Origin: DIGJ01 sp036658435
GTDB taxonomy: Bacteria > Bacillota > Clostridia > Lachnospirales > Lachnospiraceae
Reading direction: 5' to 3'
Length of the DNA: 10,372 nt
NCBI GenBank assembly: GCA_036658435.1
Contig: JAVXEO010000070.1
Location: 1 to 10,372, forward strand
Translations under genes and position numbers: made by a program
Notes under the pieces: generated by a model
Databases searched by the model: none
Seen by the model: only the letters and a program-made list of their open reading frames with translations
What the model was told of the DNA's origin: nothing
Shown: positions 6,706 through 10,372 of the stretch, in pieces
How positions within the stretch are numbered: position 1 is the stretch's first letter
Layout: every line of letters begins with the position of its first letter

Positions 6706-6978
6706 ATGGGAATGCCAATTATCAAACCAGGGACGATTACTAGGGGAGAAGCCGTTGGAAATATTATTGAATCCGTTGCTACACAAGAGGCTGCATTTGC
6801 GCATATTTTAAATGCAGAGAGTGAAAAATTAATGGCAGTCATAAATAACAAGGATGCGTCACCACAACAGATTTTGGATACCAACCAATCCGTAAAGAAA
6901 GTGATTGATGCTATTTCCAGACTGGAAATGCAGCTTCAGGCAAAACTGGATTTATTTCATGCCACGATTTGTCAATAA
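6706..6978 (+). CDS. Small helical protein homologous to the C-terminal domain of the downstream DUF11 protein
   Basis: This 90-residue protein has AGGAGG 7 nt before its ATG. After a short leader (MGMPIIKPGTITRGEAVG) the rest is predicted helical: IIESVATQEAAFAHILNAES (19-38), a linker, then NQSVKKVIDAISRLEMQLQA (60-79). The pattern aligns without large gaps to residues 711-794 of the next gene's product (IIESVATQEAAFAHILNAE against LIESIALEETALGAIANAE; QSVKKVIDAISRLE against KSVAGMTNSITLLE). No signal peptide or membrane helix is present. Its single cysteine is the penultimate residue. It is followed after 32 nt without a terminator by the large gene, so the two form one transcript. The same SIALEE/AHILNAEGEK pattern recurs, as far as I recall, in clostridial proteins of unknown function. 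A structural or assembly role on the spore surface is an inference. Confidence 0.85.
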   Translation: MGMPIIKPGTITRGEAVGNIIESVATQEAAFAHILNAESEKLMAVINNKDASPQQILDTNQSVKKVIDAISRLEMQLQAKLDLFHATICQ

Positions 6979-7010
6979 ATAAATAAAATAAAAATATGGA
7001 GGAACTATTT

Positions 7011-9395
7011 ATGTCTTTTTCTTATGCGGCCTCCGGTTCCGGTCCTAGTGCAGGCGGAATTGGATGGTTTAACTTTGGAAATGTAACATTGAATCCCGGA
7101 GACAAATTAACCGGATTAACGGGTACTTTAAATGATGGAACTACGGTTACTTTTGATATAGAATCTCTGACATCTTCTTTTGTGCCATTTACTGCCGTTC
7201 CAACACCGGTACAATATGCTTATTTTGGAAGTGCAGGCTATACAGGAATTTTAGGAAACACAGCACTGAAAACGCCACTTCTTCCGGCATACGGTTCAGC
7301 GAGTACGTTAGTACTCAGTAATATTATTGTAAAGGATGCAAATGGAAATCCGGTTTCAAACTATACAGCAGTTGTTGCTGATGCAGAAAGCACCAATTCA
7401 TTTCCACAGTATACCGAATATTTGAAATTTAATACAACCGGTGGAGCGTGGGCCTTACTTGATACACTAGGAGGAAATCCACCTATATTAACTGGCTTAG
7501 GAACGACAGCGGTTACCATTACCGGCACCAATCAATCGGCTAGTCAGGCAGCGTATGTTCTAACTACAGAAGCACCCAACTCTCTCACCCTTGCAACCTA
7601 TGGAAGAGAAGCGGTAGCCGTTGGTTTTGCTGTTACCAAAGTCTCCCTTTACAAAAATGTGGGAGACCGGATCCATTCTGCAGACCAGTTTGTTTTAGAC
7701 ATTGCCGGAAATCCCAATGATCAGGCAACTACCACCGGCGCTGCAGACGGAATTCAGGCCAACTATGCAACGGTATATGGTTTGGCAGGAACCACCTATA
7801 CCATTACGGAAGCGATGGCACCTGGAAGCATCAGCACCCTTGCCGATTATACCAAAGTGGTATCGGCAGTGAATCTGACTCCGGGTGGCAGTGTACCACC
7901 TACCGGCAGTCTTCCGATTAAGTTTACGCCTCAGCTGGGAGACATTGTGAATTATACCATTCTCAATGCGGCACCAGAAATATTTAAAAAAAGTGTTGAC
8001 AAAACCAATGCCAAACCGGGGGATATTTTAACCTATACCGTTACCGGAATTAATCCTAATAATTATCCACTGCCTGGAGTTGTATTTACGGATGCAACGC
8101 CTGCAGGCACCACTTATATTGGCAACCTTGTTGTGAGCGTTCCTTACACCGGAACGAATCCTGCCACCGGTCTTACCCTTACCCTGCCGGCAAACGGTAC
8201 CGTAACGGCTTCCTGGCAGGTTCAGGTTTCTCCTTTGGCACCTGTTTTTAATCCCATTGTAAACATTGCTTCTGCTGTTGTTCCCGGTGGCACCTCAGGA
8301 AGTACCAATCCGGTATCTACAAAGATTAATTATGCAGATTTGACTTCTCAGGGTAATTTTATTAAGTCAGTGGTGCCTGCATTTGCTCAGTTTGGGGATA
8401 CGCTGACCTATACTCTTTCTTTGAAAAATACAGGAAATACACCGGCAAATCAAGTCGTGGTAACGGATGTTCTTCCGGCAGGCACTACCTATGTTCCGGG
8501 CTCCATAACCGCCAGTGTTCCCTTTACCGGAAATCCAACGTCGTCGATTACACTGACCAATCCTATCCCGGCAGGTGGTACAGCAACCATCATCTTCCAG
8601 GTGAAACTGTCTGATGGAGCACCCATTGTCAATCCGGTTCCAAACAGTGCAGCGGTGAAGTATGTCTACACGGTAGACCCTGCAAATCCCAATGGCGTCA
8701 GTGCTTCCGGTAACAGCAATACGGTAACAACACCGGTATCCACAGCAAGACTGGTTCTCACCAAAAGTACCAGTAAAACCATAGCCTATGTGGATGATAT
8801 TATCACCTATAATATTACCATTAAAAATACAGGAAATGTCTCTGGGGATATGGTAGTCATTACGGACCCTATTCCAAATGGAACCATACTGGTTCCGGGA
8901 TCCCTCACTGTGAGCGTACCTTACACCGGAGGTCCGGGAAGTTCCATTACGCTGACCAATGCCATTCCTGCCGGACAGATGGTTACGATTAGCTTTCAGG
9001 TAAAGGTAACGGCAATTCCCAACCCAAATCCAATTGTAAATACAGCCTCTGCAGCTTATGCCTATACGGTGAATCCAAACGCCGTAAATGGAGTGAAAGC
9101 AACCAGTACCAGCAATGAAGTTCGTACCATGGTTTTTACAAACAACTACCGCCAGCAGATCAATGATCTTATTGAATCGATTGCATTAGAGGAAACTGCA
9201 TTGGGTGCCATTGCAAATGCCGAAGGCGCAAAAATTCAACACTTTATTAGTATTCCGGGTGTAACACCGGAGATGCTTCTTTGCCTGAATAAAAGCGTAG
9301 CCGGTATGACGAACAGTATCACCTTGCTGGAATCTATTCTTATAAAGAAACTAAATACGGTGGACTGCCAGATTGATGGAAGTACCTCCTGTTAG
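7011..9395 (+). CDS. Large DUF11-repeat structural protein with a C-terminal helical domain, no signal peptide
   Basis: This 794-residue Thr/Pro/Asn/Gly-rich protein is probably a surface-layer component. Residues 1-205 are a beta-rich domain I do not recognise (GGIGWFNFGNVTLNPGD near the start). About 207-320 resembles a SpaA/prealbumin-like fold with YGLAGTTYTITEAM. Three DUF11-type repeats follow at about 322-410, 441-545 and 577-675, each with a GD-LTY or DD-ITY strand, FTD, VTD or ITD followed by PAGT or PNGT, and a closing F-QV or W-QV strand. Residues 711-794 are the helical domain shared with the upstream 90-residue protein. There is no Sec signal, no LPxTG and no anchor helix. All three cysteines (758, 786, 794) lie in the helical domain. 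The start at 7011 is chosen over 6996 because GGAGG (6998-7002) lies 8 nt upstream and would otherwise be inside the gene. Assembly on a spore coat or exosporium would explain the lack of an export signal; this is inference. Confidence 0.88.
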   Translation: MSFSYAASGSGPSAGGIGWFNFGNVTLNPGDKLTGLTGTLNDGTTVTFDIESLTSSFVPFTAVPTPVQYAYFGSAGYTGILGNTALKTPLLPAYGSASTLVLSNIIVKDANGNPVSNYTAVVADAESTNSFPQYTEYLKFNTTGGAWALLDTLGGNPPILTGLGTTAVTITGTNQSASQAAYVLTTEAPNSLTLATYGREAVAVGFAVTKVSLYKNVGDRIHSADQFVLDIAGNPNDQATTTGAADGIQANYATVYGLAGTTYTITEAMAPGSISTLADYTKVVSAVNLTPGGSVPPTGSLPIKFTPQLGDIVNYTILNAAPEIFKKSVDKTNAKPGDILTYTVTGINPNNYPLPGVVFTDATPAGTTYIGNLVVSVPYTGTNPATGLTLTLPANGTVTASWQVQVSPLAPVFNPIVNIASAVVPGGTSGSTNPVSTKINYADLTSQGNFIKSVVPAFAQFGDTLTYTLSLKNTGNTPANQVVVTDVLPAGTTYVPGSITASVPFTGNPTSSITLTNPIPAGGTATIIFQVKLSDGAPIVNPVPNSAAVKYVYTVDPANPNGVSASGNSNTVTTPVSTARLVLTKSTSKTIAYVDDIITYNITIKNTGNVSGDMVVITDPIPNGTILVPGSLTVSVPYTGGPGSSITLTNAIPAGQMVTISFQVKVTAIPNPNPIVNTASAAYAYTVNPNAVNGVKATSTSNEVRTMVFTNNYRQQINDLIESIALEETALGAIANAEGAKIQHFISIPGVTPEMLLCLNKSVAGMTNSITLLESILIKKLNTVDCQIDGSTSC

Positions 9396-9430
9396 GAATT
9401 AGCTATAAAGGGGCTATAAAATAAGTCTCT

Positions 9431-9475
9431 AAAAAAGAAAACATCATCGGTTTTTTCGATGATGTTTTCTTTTTT
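9431..9475 (+). terminator. Strong rho-independent terminator after the DUF11 gene
   Basis: Two perfect 19-bp arms (9431-9449 and 9457-9475) surround a 7-nt loop. The right arm ends in TTTTTT and the left begins with AAAAAA, so it may work in both directions. The last six bases are also the first bases of the 195-bp inverted repeat. Confidence 0.93.
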
Positions 9476-9664
9476 AAATGGTGGAAAATCTAAGTTGAAA
9501 GTGGTATGATATCTGATAATGTTTTGTTGTCATGGAAGGGAGGGTGAGCTTATCAAAAACATATTGATTGTAGAGGATGATAAAGCCTTGTCAAATGGCA
9601 TTGTTTTTGCATTGGAAAGTGAAAAAATTACGATTTTACAGTGCTTTGACGTAGATTCGGCAAG
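9470..9664 (+). repeat. 195-bp inverted repeat, copy B (relic locus)
   Basis: Exact reverse-complement copy of 3556-3750, carrying the extended -10 promoter (9482-9510), the leader, AGGGAGG (9537-9543) and the first 48 regulator codons. It abuts the DUF11 terminator within a T6 tract shared by both copies. Zero mismatches, even in non-coding bases, indicates a recent copy or gene conversion. Confidence 0.95.
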
Positions 9665-9793
9665 CAGGTGGGATCCAAGATTAACCAACTGGTTTCCGAT
9701 ATTTCCCATCAGACCAAAACGCCCATTACGAATGTCTATCTTTACGCCCAATTGCTTGGGGAAAGTAATTTGCCCGAAAAAGAGTGCGCCTGC
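9519..9793 (+). pseudogene. Relic of a duplicated response regulator-histidine kinase pair
   Basis: Three pieces of the intact locus are joined. The first is the regulator's codons 1-48 (identical to 3701-3556). The second is a short piece (CAGGTGGGA, 9665-9673) matching the regulator's KQVG codons at 3314-3306. The third is 119 bp of the kinase around its H-box (9675-9793 against 2814-2696, three mismatches). The joins fall at AAG and CCAA microhomologies. The kinase part is out of frame, so translation from 9519 gives a truncated receiver followed by an unrelated tail ending at 9818. Read in its own frame the kinase piece still shows SDISHQTKTPI. The remnant keeps a promoter and ribosome binding site and may be transcribed, but cannot give a working regulator or kinase. 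Confidence 0.92.
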
Positions 9794-9814
9794 GGGCTAT
9801 GATGTATCAAATAA

Positions 9815-10243
9815 TTAGACATATTTTAAAAATTCATTTTTTAATGTTTTATCCAGTGCAGGATAAATTTTCGATAAACTATATTGTTTTACGCAGTCTG
9901 ACCACATATTTGAAGTGTTTAATAATGAAATAAAATCGTCATTGTAAAGAAATTTAATATAAGAATTAATTAACACTAATTTATTGATTTCTAATAAATT
10001 AGTACAATCTTTATAAAATTTAAAATATACAGAAGATAATAAGATATCAAACAATTCATTATTGTAGGCGTTTTCTAACAATTCAATTCCTTCAATCAAA
10101 AAAGAGGATACACTTTTACTCTCAGCACTTATAAATAAACATGGTGGGATTTGGGACCTTCCATGTTTTTGGATTATAATATACGTGTCAAGAAAGTAAC
10201 AAAATAGTATATCAAAATCATTTGTTTTATAGTAATCTAACAT
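9815..10243 (-). CDS. AT-rich hypothetical protein, 142 residues
   Basis: I do not recognise this protein. It is rich in Leu, Ile, Phe, Tyr, Asn, Ser and Lys, probably mostly helical and soluble, with no clear signal peptide, membrane helix or catalytic motif. An in-frame TAA directly precedes the ATG, fixing the start, and AAAGG lies 9 nt upstream. The DNA is much more AT-rich than the rest of the window. It sits between the decayed regulator-kinase copy and an insertion-sequence end, a setting that suggests acquired cargo. Orphan immunity proteins of polymorphic toxin or bacteriocin systems often look like this (small, acidic to neutral, helical, AT-rich), but there is no direct evidence for that here. 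Confidence 0.6.
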   Translation of the reverse strand: MLDYYKTNDFDILFCYFLDTYIIIQKHGRSQIPPCLFISAESKSVSSFLIEGIELLENAYNNELFDILLSSVYFKFYKDCTNLLEINKLVLINSYIKFLYNDDFISLLNTSNMWSDCVKQYSLSKIYPALDKTLKNEFLKYV

Positions 10244-10317
10244 TTAACCCAACCTTTTACCTTTACTATGCTAAACTAGCGTTATTTAACAATTATTTTC
10301 TAGGGAAAATCACACTA

Positions 10318-10372
10318 TTGACACTCCCCACAGCTAAAGCAGGGGGATTCTTGTTTCCACCACTACTGCATC
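10318..10372 (-). mobile_element. Probable right end of an IS200/IS605-family (TnpB-type) element, partial
   Basis: On the minus strand the sequence reads GAATCCCCCTGCTTTAGCTG then TGGGGAGTGTCAA. This hairpin-like motif ending in TCAA is typical, from memory, of the right ends of IS605-group elements and of the omega-RNA 3' part encoded there. The element boundary would lie at 10317/10318, and the rest extends beyond the right edge. One minus frame ends in ETRIPLL and TAG (10336-10334) and could be the last codons of tnpB; another runs on to TAA near 10298. No terminal inverted repeat or target duplication is expected in this family. The window shows only the edge, so the element's type and integrity are unproven. 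Confidence 0.6.

Noticed and set aside
7970..9050. DNA repeats from the three DUF11 units
   Set aside because: The similarity is at protein level and diverged; no long exact DNA repeat was seen, so it is treated as domain structure.
7011..9395. Sortase-anchored or Sec-secreted adhesin
   Set aside because: DUF11 proteins are often secreted, but this one has no hydrophobic N-terminal signal, no LPxTG motif and no C-terminal membrane helix.
9519..9818. Open frame of 99 codons resembling a response regulator
   Set aside because: Only the first 48 codons match the regulator; the rest is kinase sequence in the wrong frame, so it is described as a relic and not as a gene.
10270..10280. Small palindrome GCTAAACTAGC
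   Set aside because: Four-base arms in AT-rich DNA are expected by chance and there is no supporting context.

Overview
The window looks like chromosomal DNA from a low-to-mid G+C, spore-forming anaerobic Firmicute, most likely a Clostridia/Lachnospiraceae-type organism. This rests on the gene families present (a soluble ISHQTKTP-type histidine kinase beside a MacB-like ABC transporter, a Re-citrate-synthase-like HMGL enzyme, a PRK06851-like ATPase, and a DUF11 protein with no signal peptide), on strong AGGAGG-type ribosome binding sites and on sigma-A-like promoters. No rRNA, tRNA or CRISPR array was seen.

Left third (1-3750, minus strand): a four-gene locus read right to left. It encodes an OmpR-type response regulator, a histidine kinase without membrane segments, an ABC ATPase and an FtsX-like permease cut by the left window edge. 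The gene order matches Bce-like or MacB-like detoxification modules, in which the transporter is under control of the two-component pair. Between kinase and ATPase lie an 11-bp-period direct repeat, a -10-like hexamer and a 10-bp inverted repeat, a plausible operator/promoter for the transporter pair.

Middle (3756-6456): a divergent sigma-A promoter drives a 465-residue HMGL-family condensing enzyme, best matched to Re-citrate synthase. It ends at a strong terminator followed by an unusual run of three hairpins. Converging on it from the right is a PRK06851-type nucleotide-binding protein with an altered first P-loop and a degenerate second one.

Right-middle (6581-9475, plus strand): a two-gene unit with its own promoter and terminator. 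A 90-residue helical protein is followed by a 794-residue beta-rich protein (SpaA/prealbumin-like segment and three DUF11 repeats) whose C-terminal ~80 residues are homologous to the small protein. Neither has a signal peptide or sortase motif, which fits assembly on a spore surface from inside the mother cell better than Sec secretion.

Right end (9470-10372): an exact 195-bp inverted copy of the response-regulator promoter and first 48 codons, followed by a deleted, out-of-frame piece of the kinase gene. After it come an AT-rich orphan gene of unknown function and, at the edge, what looks like the right end of an IS200/IS605 (TnpB-type) element. This part appears to be a zone of duplication, decay and insertion. 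The inverted copies flank the whole 5.7-kb middle block.
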